Shown: positions 1 through 9,699 of the stretch, piece by piece
Position numbering within the stretch: the stretch's first letter is position 1
How the letters are laid out: the number at the start of each line of letters is the position of its first letter
NCBI RefSeq assembly: GCF_011397635.1
Contig: NC_064763.1
Span: 19,791,437-19,855,436 of the forward strand
DNA from: Epinephelus fuscoguttatus
Taxonomy: Eukaryota > Chordata > Actinopteri > Perciformes > Serranidae
Reading direction: 5' to 3'
Length of the DNA: 64,000 nt
Program-made: the position numbers and the translations under genes
The notes under the pieces: model-generated
Told to the model about the DNA's origin: nothing
Seen by the model: only the letters and a program-made list of their open reading frames with translations
Database searches by the model: none

Positions 1-401
1 TGATGAATGCAGCCAGGACAGCTCACCTGCTAATCTGTATGTGCGAGGCCCGTTGTGTTGCTGCAGACTCACATGTTGCATCAAGGCTTTGCTCGCAATT
101 GAAGGTGACAGTAAGCCTGTCAGCTTGAACAGCAGGTTTGCACGTCTGCACTGATAGTGCAGAGTTGCTTGCGTCACTGAACGGGACGCTGTGGGAAAAG
201 GAAGGGAGGAGGGAAACGAGAGGAAGAGGGGTGGGGGGTTTGCTGCTGAACCTGTGACTGGCAGGAGGGAAGGAAGTGACTGACAGCACAGTGTGGCCGA
301 CTTTCAGAAGGAATAGTCCAGTTTCTGGGCCATTTTTGTAAAAGAAGACATTTGGAGTATCTTCTTGTTTTGATCTTCTGGGTCTGTAGGCCCCAGTCAG
401 G
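1..401 (+). promoter_or_regulatory. Putative 5' flank / 5' UTR of the LBH-like gene
   Basis: This stretch lies directly upstream of the proposed first coding exon at 402-427. It contains no recognisable exon of its own. A 137-residue open frame runs through it on the opposite strand, but it has no family signature and overlaps the LBH-like exon, so I treat it as a shadow. No clear TATA box or CpG island was identified. The promoter role is inferred only from position. Confidence 0.3.
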
Positions 402-427
402 ATGAGCTGTATTCCTGCCTCACACAG
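402..427 (+). CDS. LBH-like gene, proposed coding exon 1 (MSCIPASH + split Ser)
   Basis: An ATG at 402 opens a 26-base coding piece (eight codons plus two bases) that ends at a strong donor, CAG|GTAAGA. Joined to the acceptor at 4150, the two leftover bases plus the T at 4151 give a serine codon and run in frame into ATG AGC ACC of the next exon (MSCIPASHS-MSTIL...). Mammalian LBH also has a short extra N-terminal segment ahead of a second methionine, so this architecture is plausible. The evidence is phase, donor strength and gene layout; there is no residue-level homology to confirm it. If the exon is non-coding or skipped, translation could begin at the ATG at 4152. Confidence 0.5.
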
Positions 428-2180
428 GTAAGACAACTAAAATATTCATCAATTTACACAAGTATATACCTGCTCACTACCATAGCTAGAACTAAAGTGT
501 GTTGTGTCATATTGTCAGAGTACAATGATAAAAATGAGGCCACACTGTAGATTTAACAAGATAACAACATAATTGATTCAAGAAATTAATGGAATTAAAT
601 TGATCAAAACCCGGAGGTGGACACGGGATTACATGCCAACAGCCCAGGATTAACATCATGTCAATCATTTCAGTTAATTAGGCTTTGAGACCTACTCTTT
701 GTCTGTTTGATTTAAATCTAAGTCAACAGATGCTGTTTCAATAGAATTTCAAATCTAGCTTTATTGTTTTCCTGCGTGATGTGTCAAAGGAGTTTCCTCT
801 TGTAGCATGTCTTGTAGCGTAATCATGTAGCTATAGATTAAACAAACAAAAGGTATTGGTGATTGGAGACTGGTCAGCATCACTGACGTTACCTCTTTTA
901 CATCATCAGCATCAGTGTGCATATTTATTATTTGTTTACCTGCAAATCATAAAAAAAGTAATGGCCAGCTGTGCTCTTTCTCATATTACAGGTATTTAAT
1001 CAGCTGGACAGCCACTTTTTAAATACTTCACCTAGTGAAACAAAATGTTCTCTTAATATCCTCTTCACAACTACAATCTTTTCTTGGGCCGACCTTCTTG
1101 TTTTAGAAGAAGAAGGGCTCTCTCACTCTTCCCCCATCCTGTGATTTGAGGAGTCACTTGTTGTTTAAGCCTGTTATGTCATTAAGTGCTTACCTGCAGA
1201 TTAACACAGCGGGAGAAACTCTTCCCCTGCCCCCCCTTTCTCCTCATCCCCTCACTTGTTGTCAACACTGCCCGCTGTTTTGCATTGGAACACGTTTCAG
1301 AGAAACATATGGTAATGCAGTGGAGTTGAGCTGAGCTGGAAATCCCTGAGGTAAACCTGTGTGATCTTACAGCAGGTCATATCAGACTTGCACATCTGTG
1401 CAGCTACTGCACAAAGGTTTTATTTAAGCGGTTTGGATAATGCCTGGGATTGGGGTCAGGAGGAAGCTATATGTTTAGATCTGGTTGGGACTGTAAAGAC
1501 TGTGAGCTGCAGGGTGATTAGTGGTACAAGCAAAGCAAATTTTCCTGTCTTCCTTTGTAGACGGAATTTTGATGCCGCAAGCTCCCAGCTGCCGTCACAT
1601 CACATCGCACCATCTGTCCACGTCTATTTGATCAAACACTGTCCCACTAACCTCAATACAAAATGCTGGAGATTCGGTGTGCAGGGAACAATTGCCAAAC
1701 CCAAGGTTTACTGAATACAATCAAGGGTTTATTCTGTTACTTCTGTGACTGAGCTGTGTCTTGGCAAGAATCTGGTGATACAATATGTATCATGATACAG
1801 AGGTTACAATTCAATATATCACAATATTTTATGACACTATTAGCAAGGCAATACATTGGGATACATTTATGACTTTCCCTGTTTCACATGTTCTTTGTGT
1901 TTACATTGGTGATGTGTTGTTATATTGGAATGGAAGAGTCAAATATCTGAGGTCAGGGGTTTAAAAACAACACTCAATGAACCACTGCTGCAAATCTTTG
2001 CATGTTAATTATAAATTAAAAATTGATAGAGTTTTTGAGAACCAATACAGTATCACAACACATAATATTGCGATGCTCAAGTGCATGAGCATTTTCTTAA
2101 ACCCATATTTGTGACAACAGCTGTAAAAAGTTTGAATTTAAATGTTAAGACCACATTTGTTCCATGTTGCATAGCTTTTA

Positions 2181-2991
2181 TATCCTCCTGAGACCCGAAC
2201 ATTTGTTTGGTATGCATTTTTAATTTCTCCAAGGTATCTGAGATCAGTAGGACTCAATAAGTATAAAAACTCCCAATGTCTTCAAACGAGTACTTCCTTA
2301 TTAACAGTGTCTTAATTTTGTTACTTTAGCTAAATTTGGTCAAATGTGTTGCCATATCAAACTACAAACATTATTAATCATAAATAAACAAGTTTGAACC
2401 ATAAAATGTGATCAAGTTTTGGACCTTGTCCACTTTTGTGTCGGGATCGCCTGCAGACTCGGCAGAGATGGCTGCCATTTTGTTTTTATATGGATTAGTG
2501 TATTGTGCTCTCACTACCACTAGATGGCACAAAAAGTGTCCACAAACGAGGACAATGGGTCTAAATTAAGAAGAATGAAGTATGGGGTCAAGTAGTCTGA
2601 GTGGGCGGAAGTTCGTTGCATAGATCAGCCTTTCTTGCTGAAGTCCCGCCCTACCACCTCCGGTTGTGTAGCAGTTTTCAACCGTTTTCAACACGTCCTT
2701 TACTAACTTTTGCGGTGTTTGATCTTGCGGGGATGTAGCCATTTTTCTGCCATGGTTTGCATCCTGTAGGCGATATTTTTGTGGGCATGTTACACCAAAA
2801 CCTGTTTCCCCCCGGCAATATTTTTACAAGCGCACCGTTGCTGTGGCACCGCCCAGAATGATTGTGATTGGTTGAAAGAAATACAAGCCAGACCTTTCTT
2901 TTCTTGAGAAAGGTCTGGTGAGCGAGACTAGGGGTCAAGTAAACTCAAAATCTGATGTCCTCATACGAGGACACAGGGTCTCAGGAGGATA
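2181..2991. mobile_element. MITE-like element with 16-bp perfect terminal inverted repeats
   Basis: The left end TATCCTCCTGAGACCC (2181-2196) is the exact reverse complement of 2976-2991. Both halves also carry a related 'aacgaggac / tacgaggac' motif. No transposase frame is seen, so this is a non-autonomous DNA element. It is interrupted by a second element at 2593-2930. Target-site duplication is unclear (TATA-like flanks). Confidence 0.7.
2593..2930. mobile_element. Nested MITE with 9-11 bp target-site duplication (Mutator-like size)
   Basis: The direct repeat GGGGTCAAG(TA) occurs at 2584-2594 and again at 2931-2941, bracketing an insert whose ends read TAGTCT... and ...AGACTA. A 9-bp duplication fits Mutator-like transposons, but the family assignment is inference. 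The right part (TTGTGATTGGTT, AGGTCTGGTGAGCGAGAC) resembles a second, diverged copy near 8640-8885. No transposase frame is present. Confidence 0.6.
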
Positions 2992-4130
2992 TACTGAGTA
3001 CACATTCTTCATTGGTATAGATCTATATTTGAATTTCTTCTGTTGAAAAGGTTTGTTGGGTACTCTGCTACGAACAAATTTAACCAGTCTGGATTTATAT
3101 GAGGATTTTTTTGTATCCTATGTAAAAAAAAAAAAAATTGTTGTCACAAAGCTTTTGTTACATTTAAACATATTTACTGTCACAAAAGTGTGGCATCACC
3201 TGCAAACCCTTAAATGTAGCATGAGCAGTAGGTCTCACATTGCACTGACAAGAGATCTTGGCTCCAGTTTAAAGTGGGATTTATACCTTGCGTCAAATCA
3301 ACGCTGTTACTATGGTGTAGCCTAGGCCATACCTATGTCTGAGTACCTCCTCAGAAATGTAACTCTATCTACCTCCTGTCTATTTTTATAAGCTGAAACC
3401 ATTTCCTCCAGTGGAAACAAAGCTTTTATTTTCATTCATTTCACAGATAAGAAACAATAAATTGTGAAGACAATAAAGCCTTCACAAAAATAGCATTTTA
3501 AGTCCTGTGTGTGATTTATACCCGGCTTCATATGAGTAGAGGAAATCTCCACTTGCTAGGCTAATTTATACAATGTAAAATGCCATAGGCTTGCACTAAT
3601 AACGTTAGCATGCTGTATTTGTGGGGAAAATGTGTCCAGCAAAGGATTAATGCTTTGTCTGTGAATGCTGCGAGTTATAGTGAAGCTGATTTTTGTACTT
3701 GTGTTTGAAATTGTCACTATTACGCCATGTTTAATGTGTGTTTAATACGGGTTTGAATCAACTCAACATTACCTCACAGAGACCCCACCATTGAATAGTA
3801 TTTTGGAGGTGCAACTATATGCTCACAACGGCGTAGGCCATGTGTGTAGGCTATGGCGTAGACTCTGCATAGAGCTGACACACAAGTATAAATCCTGATT
3901 AACTTATATTTTGTGGTCAGTGCAAAGTGGTTTGAAGTTTTTGGAAAAAATGTAGTTCTTTTGTAGCTGTTATTCATTGCTGAAACCTCCAAATCCATTC
4001 AGCATAGACCTGAAGCAAGAAATCTTTGGACTCTTTTGCTGAAATTCAGTGGGACATTCAGAATACTGTTAAGGTTGAACAAAAAATATGCAACAGACAA
4101 AACTTACCAAAATGAACGCAACACGTGTTT

Positions 4131-4144
4131 GTGTGTGTGTGTGT
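4131..4144. repeat. (GT)n microsatellite next to the exon 2 acceptor
   Basis: A pure GT dinucleotide run lies 6 bp before the 3' splice site at 4150 and forms part of the acceptor's upstream tract. Length variation here could alter exon 2 splicing (inference). Confidence 0.8.
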
Positions 4145-4151
4145 TTGCAGT

Positions 4152-4229
4152 ATGAGCACCATTCTAAGTCAAGTAGAATCTCAGATGGAGGACAGTCCAG
4201 GTCAGAGAAGAGGGAGCAAAGCCTACCAG
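4152..4229 (+). CDS. LBH-like gene, coding exon 2
   Basis: The exon follows TTTGCAG at 4150 and ends at CAG|GTACAA (4229/4230). From the ATG at 4152 it encodes exactly 26 codons, MSTILSQVES...SKAYQ, with no split codon at its 3' border. In LBH family proteins the equivalent exon ends in ...YQ and the next begins with IFP; the same junction (AYQ|IFP) is seen here. LBH is a small acidic nuclear transcription cofactor first described in limb bud and heart. The N-terminal segment is less conserved than the core domain in the next exon. The short 109-bp intron that follows is typical of fish genes. Confidence 0.85.
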
Positions 4230-4338
4230 GTACAACAGACATCTTTACCCAACTGTCTTTTACTGCAAATAGCATCCTTGCCGTCAAATCTGGACGACAT
4301 AAACATAAAATGTATTATAAATCTCCTCCCTGGACCAG

Positions 4339-4605
4339 ATCTTCCCTGAAGCCAACATGGATGAAGATGGAGATTCCAGCTCCTATCCTGAAGACTTTCT
4401 TTACAAGAGGGAACGTCTTCCTTCTATAGTTGTGGAGCCCACAGAGTGCAATGAGCCAGAGAACGGGGAGCTGCGCTGGCCTCCACGATCCCTATTGGGC
4501 CACAATGTGGAGGAGGAGGAGGAGGAGGAAGACAGCAGTGTTGATCACACAGACAGCTCTATGGATGCAGAGCAGCAGGAGGACATGGGGATGGAAGAAG
4601 GGTAA
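4339..4605 (+). CDS. LBH-like gene, coding exon 3 (LBH core domain)
   Basis: The exon begins after GGACCAG at 4338 with IFPEANMDED and contains the hallmark LBH block ERLPSIVVEPTE...ENGELRWPP, followed by a strongly acidic tail (seven consecutive Glu, then Asp/Ser/Glu-rich sequence). These motifs are diagnostic of the LBH/LBHD family of intrinsically disordered transcription cofactors, which act in the nucleus and are linked to Wnt-responsive development. Read through, the frame stops at TAA 4603-4605, giving 123 residues from the ATG at 402 (114 from 4152), close to mammalian LBH at about 105. The same bases form a strong donor, GG|GTAAGG at 4601/4602, so exon 3 may instead splice onward to 6690. 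Which paralogue this is cannot be fixed from the window. Confidence 0.93.
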   Translation: MFPEANMDEDGDSSSYPEDFLYKRERLPSIVVEPTECNEPENGELRWPPRSLLGHNVEEEEEEEDSSVDHTDSSMDAEQQEDMGMEEG

Positions 4606-4607
4606 GG
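4600..4607 (+). other. Splice donor overlapping the LBH-like stop codon
   Basis: The sequence GGGTAAGG can be read either as Gly-stop (GGG TAA) or as GG|GTAAGG, a near-consensus 5' splice site. Using the donor leaves two codon bases (GG), which pair in phase with the C at 6690 to give Gly and then a 38-codon open tail. This allows two C-terminal isoforms, one by retention and one by splicing. That is inference from phase and splice consensus. Confidence 0.5.
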
Positions 4608-5004
4608 ACCAGAGTGTTATAAACTGTCCCCACACCTCAACCACAGTCTGTCAGGGTTTAAAGGATTTTTGAGGACTGTATTTCAGAAATGCTTGGTTGA
4701 TGTTGACAATATTTTGTGTCACAGTGACAGAAAATAACAGTGGTATTACTTTTGATCATGCCTTTCAGAGGCATTTTGACTTATTCAGACCTCTAGCCGG
4801 AGGAAAACATTGACATTGTATGTTTCTGCAAACTATGACTACGTTACATTTGTATAATATCAGCGTTTCTACAGTGAAGTAGTATATGAAGCAACATCAT
4901 CATCGGGAGTTGGAGGGCATGGTGGATGGTGTGACACCTGAGCGAGACACTTGCCAAGCTGCAGACTACTGTTTGGGACCAACAAACAACAAAACTGGTT
5001 GTTA

Positions 5005-5217
5005 CCTCAGCCAAGGAGGTTATGTTTTTGCCGGAGTTTGTCTGTTTGTCTGCAAAATAACTCGAAAAGTTCTGAACGGATTTTGATGATTTTGACCTTT
5101 CAGGAAAGGTTGATAATAATGGGACAAGGAACAGATGATAAAATTTTGGTGGTGATCGGTTGAAGCGAAGTGGATAAAATAATAAAATGGCGGGACATCT
5201 GAGCTGCTTGGCGGAGG
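5005..5217. mobile_element. MITE of the widespread 'CCTCxGCCAAGGAGGTTATG' fish family
   Basis: The left end CCTCAGCCAAGGAGGTTATG and the right end GCTTGGCGGAGG form an imperfect inverted repeat. The interior text (…TTTGTCTGTTTGTCTGCAAAATAACTC, GGATTTTGATGATTTTGACC, TTTTGGTGGTGATCGG) matches a repeat I recognise as very common in fish and other aquatic animal genomes. It has no coding capacity. Confidence 0.65.
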
Positions 5218-5269
5218 TCTGCTCTCTCCGAGTGTTCTAGTTTTTTAGAGTCCTCACTGTGTTTCCAGC

Positions 5270-5930
5270 AGCTTTTTAGTCAATAAATGTGGATTTTTCT
5301 TAATGACTTGTTGCTGTGTTTCCACCATGTTCCTGCCAAGAAAAGCCCTTTTTTAAAATTAATTACTAAGCTAGGATACTGCCAAGAAAGGGGCTGTTTT
5401 TGGTTTAGACATCGCTGTATTTCCAAACGTGACTGTAACAAGAAAACCCATTGTTTTTTACAGAGAAAACACCACAAGTCCAGCTGGGATATTGCCAAGA
5501 AAAGGGGTTGCTTTTTACTGAGACACTGCCGTGTTTCCAGCTGTGATTGTACCACCAAAAGCAGTTTTTTTTACCAAGACATCTGTGCACGTCCAGCCAT
5601 GAATGTTCCAAGAGAAGCCATTGTTTTTTACCGAGAAAACACCACATTCCCAGCCAGGATAGTGCCAAGAAAAGGGATTGTTTTTTACTGAGACATTGGC
5701 ACGTTTCCAGCTGTGATTGTGCCAACAGAAGCAGTTGTTTTTTTACCAAGACATCTATGTAATTCCAGCTGGGATAGTGCCAAGAAAAGAGGTTGTTTTT
5801 TTTATTGAGACATCACTGCATTTCATGCTGGGATTAAAAGTTGTTTATTACTGAGACATAGGTGCTTTTTTTCCCAAGATATTGCCATGTTTCTAGTTGG
5901 GGTAGTGCCACTAGTTTAGCCACTAATTGT
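5270..5930. repeat. Minisatellite, about 57-bp unit, ~11 degenerate copies
   Basis: Degenerate units share 'GCCAAGAAAAG..G-TTGTTTTTTACTGAGACAT-G-TG-TTTCCAGC-GGGAT-GT'. The anchor (gccaagaaa and variants) recurs near 5381, 5438, 5493, 5550, 5607, 5667, 5724 and 5779, a spacing of 55-60. Because 57 is a multiple of three, both strands stay open for 90-134 codons; these frames are not credible genes. Confidence 0.85.
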
Positions 5931-6264
5931 GGGTTTTTCTTAGTGACATGTGACATGTAGACATCTGTGCACAAAAAAGGTGCTCAAAGTGCAAACAAAT
6001 GACAGAGTGAGTAAAAACAGCAGCAAACAATTCAGTCCTTGACCATCATTAGTGCTACTGACATGAGCGCTTCACAGAACAGATATAGACACAGACAGAT
6101 TAGGTGTGGTGAATCAGTCAGCTGGTGCCACTAATTCGATGAGATCAGCTCTGAGGAGCAGAAACATGACTACACAATCACAATGACCTGTCCTATGAGC
6201 ACTACACTATTTACAGCATCCTCAAACACCAATATAAGATAGCAGAAGAGATAGCTGTGAATTA

Positions 6265-6335
6265 TGCCACCAGGAGCAGCTGTTTATTACTGAGACATCG
6301 CTGCATTTCCAGTGGAGATTGTGCCACAAAGGAGT
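6265..6335. repeat. Detached copy of the 57-bp minisatellite unit
   Basis: The text 'ccaccaggagcagctgttta ... ctgagacatcgctgcatttccag ... gattgtgccac' repeats the unit of the array that ends about 330 bp upstream. The separation suggests the array once extended further or that a unit was dispersed. Confidence 0.6.
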
Positions 6336-6689
6336 ATTTTAAGCCAAAACATGATATTTTCCGAACAACAACCAAATGTTTTTTGTCCCTCAACCTAACC
6401 ACATATTGACCAGACATAAAGTTTCAATACATCTGCTACATACAAATGTAATGTATCCATGGTTTGCAAGACCATAGAAAGCCAACATTATTTGTTGTGA
6501 TTTAATTGAATTTTCGCTGTATCTAACTGTCTCTCCACTATCAGGGGACTTTCAGGGCATTAGTACAACAAAAGCTAGCCTTTGCTCTGAATTAAAATGG
6601 AATTACATTTCTAAAAGATCTTCAGATTGTCAATATTGTTTGTATTCAGTGCACTACCTGACTGTGTCTGTCCACTTCCACTGTTGCAG

Positions 6690-6807
6690 CTCGATTGCGA
6701 GGAAGTCTTCCATCGGACCGTCCCAGAGTCAACTGTCCCTCTCCCGGCTGACCCCTCCCGCCTCCCCGACTCCCCCTGAGGCCGCCCCACCCTGCCTGAG
6801 GAGCTGA
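6690..6807 (+). CDS. Candidate LBH-like exon 4 (alternative C-terminus)
   Basis: A good acceptor (CACTTCCACTGTTGCAG, ending at 6689) is followed by a GC-rich, low-repeat frame. With the GG left by the donor at 4601 it reads G-SIARKSSIGPSQSQLSLSRL... and stops at TGA 6805-6807 after 38 codons. The composition (Ser/Pro-rich, phospho-site-like RKSS, PPASPTPPE) looks protein-coding and stands out from the AT-rich flanks. A polyadenylation hexamer lies 91 bp after the stop. Used with exons 1-3 it would give a 161-residue protein. There is no remembered homologue of this tail, so the assignment rests on phase, splice sites and composition. It could instead be the 3' exon of another transcript. Confidence 0.55.
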
Positions 6808-6897
6808 ACCAGTGCAACCAGTATGGACTGATGGCACTGCAGTTCACCTGAACTGTAACTTTTATGATGTGTAACCTCTGCGTGTTTGACTTTCCCA

Positions 6898-6903
6898 ATT
6901 AAA
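6898..6903 (+). terminator. Candidate polyadenylation signal (ATTAAA)
   Basis: ATTAAA follows the proposed exon 4 stop codon by 91 bases, a typical distance for a short 3' UTR. No other + strand gene end was identified nearby, so it is assigned to the LBH-like gene by position only. Confidence 0.4.
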
Positions 6904-7314
6904 GAGAAACCCTATGGGAAGGTTGAGATGACTACACATTTCAGAATGTCTGCACTAAGTATGGTCCATTTCTAATAAGTAACACTAAGCAGATTCCAGT
7001 ACTGCTATTTTTGGATTGATACCTCTAGTTTAAATTAATTTGTGCTGCACTTTGTGGGCACTCTATCTGACACGGTGGACTAAAGGTAACCAGAGACCGT
7101 AGCAACAACCTCCTGGACTCTTTCCTTTGCGACTCAAACCTCATCCCATGGCAAATAAGCATGTGATGAATGACTGTCAGGGCCAGTTTACTAATCACTA
7201 GCATGAAAGCTCATCCCAGGCCCAGCAGTTGTCGTTGAAGTGGCCTGTGTGGGTGTTTTTAAATGAAGGACTTTAGGAAGTCCCAATGATTTGAACTAAG
7301 TTCTGACCAATATG
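6904..7314. other. Intergenic sequence, no feature seen
   Basis: I saw no coding signal, inverted repeat or recognisable element here; it fills the gap between the candidate LBH-like gene end and the hAT MITE. Confidence 0.4.
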
Positions 7315-7322
7315 GTTTATGA

Positions 7323-7566
7323 CAGTTGTTCCCAACTGGTCCGGCAATGGAGTCCAGATTTCTCTGTGGTCAAAAGTTCAAGGTCCACACAGTTTAATGT
7401 ATTCCATGTCAAACTTGGCCATGTCATTGAGCTCTTCAAAATGAAAGCTCTGTGCTGCAAATTCACTGTACTTTAAAAAAGAGTGCTTTTTACAAACTTG
7501 ACACATTCGTGAATCGCTTGCGGTCCATTCAGAATGGACCCACGACCCACCAGTTGGGAACCACTG
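7323..7566. mobile_element. hAT-type MITE with perfect 8-bp target duplication
   Basis: The ends CAGTTGTTCCCAACTGGT (left) and ACCAGTTGGGAACCACTG (right) form terminal inverted repeats starting CAG..., typical of hAT elements. The element is flanked on both sides by GTTTATGA (7315-7322 and 7567-7574), an exact 8-bp target-site duplication as expected for hAT. The interior contains no transposase. The intact TSD implies a fairly recent insertion. Confidence 0.85.
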
Positions 7567-7574
7567 GTTTATGA

Positions 7575-8537
7575 GGTCTTGATGGACCACATTTTATGCC
7601 GGCATTGAATATTGTTAAATGACATCACCAAATAATTCTTATTTTTATGTGTCAGGGAGCATAATCCTCTTTAATGGGATTTAGACCATGTCGAGACAAC
7701 ACAGCTCTAAATTCGTACAAACCCTCATTAGTGAAAAGATTTGCTGCAACGCTTATACTGACCTTATTCTCAGATATTCTCTGCGTGTCTGTATTCTGTG
7801 TGCAGTCCTTCAAAATATTCAAATTTATACAGGAAAGTCATATCATTGTGAACCGGATCATGTGTACTGAACATAAACGGTTACAGTGATTCGTTAATAT
7901 CCTATTTTTTAATAAGATGCTGTTATCAACAGCTTTCTATAGGTCCACACCTATGTCAAAAAAGTGAAAAGAATATAATAGCCCTGTGACTGTTTGTTGA
8001 GAACTTCAATGTTAATTGTTTTATAACCAAAGTTGTTTGATATTCTGCTTTTTCCTTTGGCTTAAATGAGGAAACATTTAGAAATCTAAAACTCCTGATT
8101 CATTACAAAACACTTTAGTTTTTTACAGATGCATCACGTGTTTGTCACGCTTGCTTTGTTGACTGACTTTGGTGAGGACTCCTGAATATAACGAAACATT
8201 ACTAAATGCTGCTACAGTCCCAGATGGACAAAGCTGAGTGATAGTCCAGATGTTCTTTACTACTAACACATGAAATGTACAGTAAAGAGAAGAGAGTAAT
8301 GTAGAACTTTTGTATCATGTTTCTGTGTAATTCTACTGTAGTGAAACCTCTGTGTGCACTTTTCCTTGATGTTCCACCAGGTAAGCCTGGATTGCTATTG
8401 TACAACAATAAAGTTGAATTTATTTCCAAACGGTTCTTGTGCAAAGTTCATTAAATAAATAACCAACCCAACTGCCAGAAAAAATATTAACATATAGGTT
8501 TTTGCAATTCACTGATATGTTACATAATCGTTATTAT
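7575..8537. other. Intergenic AT-rich sequence, no feature seen
   Basis: Only short, motif-free open frames occur (7674-7889 +, 8202-8444 -). An ACAATAAAG stretch near 8405 could be a retroelement-type tail, but nothing else supports that. Confidence 0.4.
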
Positions 8538-8640
8538 TTCAATCAGGAGAGACTTGTTCTGAGGGAAAAGAATATTTATTTACATGTGCACATAAATATG
8601 AGAAATGTGAAAGTCTTTGGCGAGTAGACCCCTTTGTGGT
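8538..8640. repeat. Dispersed repeat shared with 30163-30290
   Basis: Both places contain 'TTCAATCAGGAGAGAC', then an AATATTTA-type stretch, an AATATGAG motif and 'AGTCTTTGGCG' in the same order and orientation with similar spacing. The family is not recognised. Confidence 0.5.
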
Positions 8641-8885
8641 GTCATATGTTCCAGCAGGGTGTTAAAGACGTAGTAGATTAGGGATCTTGTTGTCGTTGCC
8701 TTCTTTTACTGGGATTTAGCCATTTTAATGTTCAGGCTTGCCTTTCCCTGTGTAAATCTTCCACCAAACCAAGTTCCCCTCTGACGCTATTTTGCAAGGG
8801 CACCAGTGATTGTGATTGGTTTAGAGAAGTATAAACAACCCAGAGCGCCTTTTTTCTCTAAGAGTTATGACTAGAGCAAGACTAA
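8640..8885. mobile_element. Diverged relative of the nested MITE at 2593-2930
   Basis: It shares with the 2.6-2.9 kb insert a run of motifs in order: 'TAGCCATTTT', 'CACCAAACCAAGTTCCCC' against a similar stretch there, 'ATTGTGATTGGTT', and a terminal 'GACTAG'. Ends and duplication are not clean here, so the boundaries are approximate. Confidence 0.45.
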
Positions 8886-9699
8886 GCAAGACTGACTATA
8901 CAGTGGTCTGCATTGGTCGGCATTTTCAAGCTAAAGAATGAAACCGTGTCTAGCTCCAAGTCAGCACAAAGATGATGCTTGCTGTGACAGCACACAAATA
9001 AACCCTGAGGGGCACAGCAAGTGTGCGTGGTGTCATGAGATCTCAGTAACAACACCCAGACAGTACACTGTGCATGCAGCTGCCCTCATACCAAACAGCA
9101 ATACAAGGCCATTATAGGAAATCATAAAGTAGTTACTTTAAAGTGTTGATGTGCTGATGTTGAATCAAATCTGTTGTTATTTATTTAAAGACCTTCAGAT
9201 GATCAATATTGCATCAACACACTAGAAATTTTCTTCCTCATGTGACTCACTCTGGATGTTTGCAGTCAATTTAGAGTGACCATGTGATTACAGCACCTGA
9301 CCTCTAGAGGGAAGCAAAGACCTCCAGTCCCGCATGGTGAAACTATTTTCATATGACAGTAAACAGTGTGTATAGGGTACACTTCTCACCACATATGAAC
9401 CATCTATCAGCATTTAAACACTTTATTTTACTCAATATAGACAACTGTTTCTCATATAAATGTCTACTGCTTGTGGCAAACCTACATTTTAGAATTCCAC
9501 TTTTTATTCATCTGTTCAGTCATATCTGCACAAACCGACAGTACTGTTATTGGAACTCAACACATCCACAGGCACCTGGTACCCACACGTTCTTAGACTC
9601 AAAATAATGATTCAGCAGCCACAGCAGTGCAAATAAACACCAAATCATTACAGTGCAGCAGACATATCACAAACAAAAAAGCTTGTCCATGACCTCTTA
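8886..9699. other. Intergenic sequence, no gene seen
   Basis: The 84-codon frame at 9353-9607 has no recognisable domain and no splice or start context. No repeats with clear borders were found. Confidence 0.4.

Larger units (their letters stand above)
428..4150 (+). other. LBH-like intron 1 (no further gene seen)
   Basis: This is the inferred intron between coding exons 1 and 2. Apart from the nested repeat elements at 2181-2991, I see no conserved coding signal. Short open frames at 1146-1714 and 3053-3325 lack any recognisable motif. The intron ends with a (GT)n tract followed by TTTGCAG. Confidence 0.45.
4606..6689 (+). other. 3' UTR or intron 3 of the LBH-like gene
   Basis: Depending on whether the donor at 4601 is used, this stretch is 3' UTR or intron. 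It holds a MITE (5005-5217), a 57-bp minisatellite (about 5270-5930) and one outlying minisatellite copy (6265-6335). The open frames at 5280-5760 on both strands come from the minisatellite, whose unit is a multiple of three. No other coding signal was seen. Confidence 0.4.

Noticed and set aside
5280..5762. Overlapping frames on both strands up to 134 codons
   Set aside because: They are periodic products of the 57-bp minisatellite.
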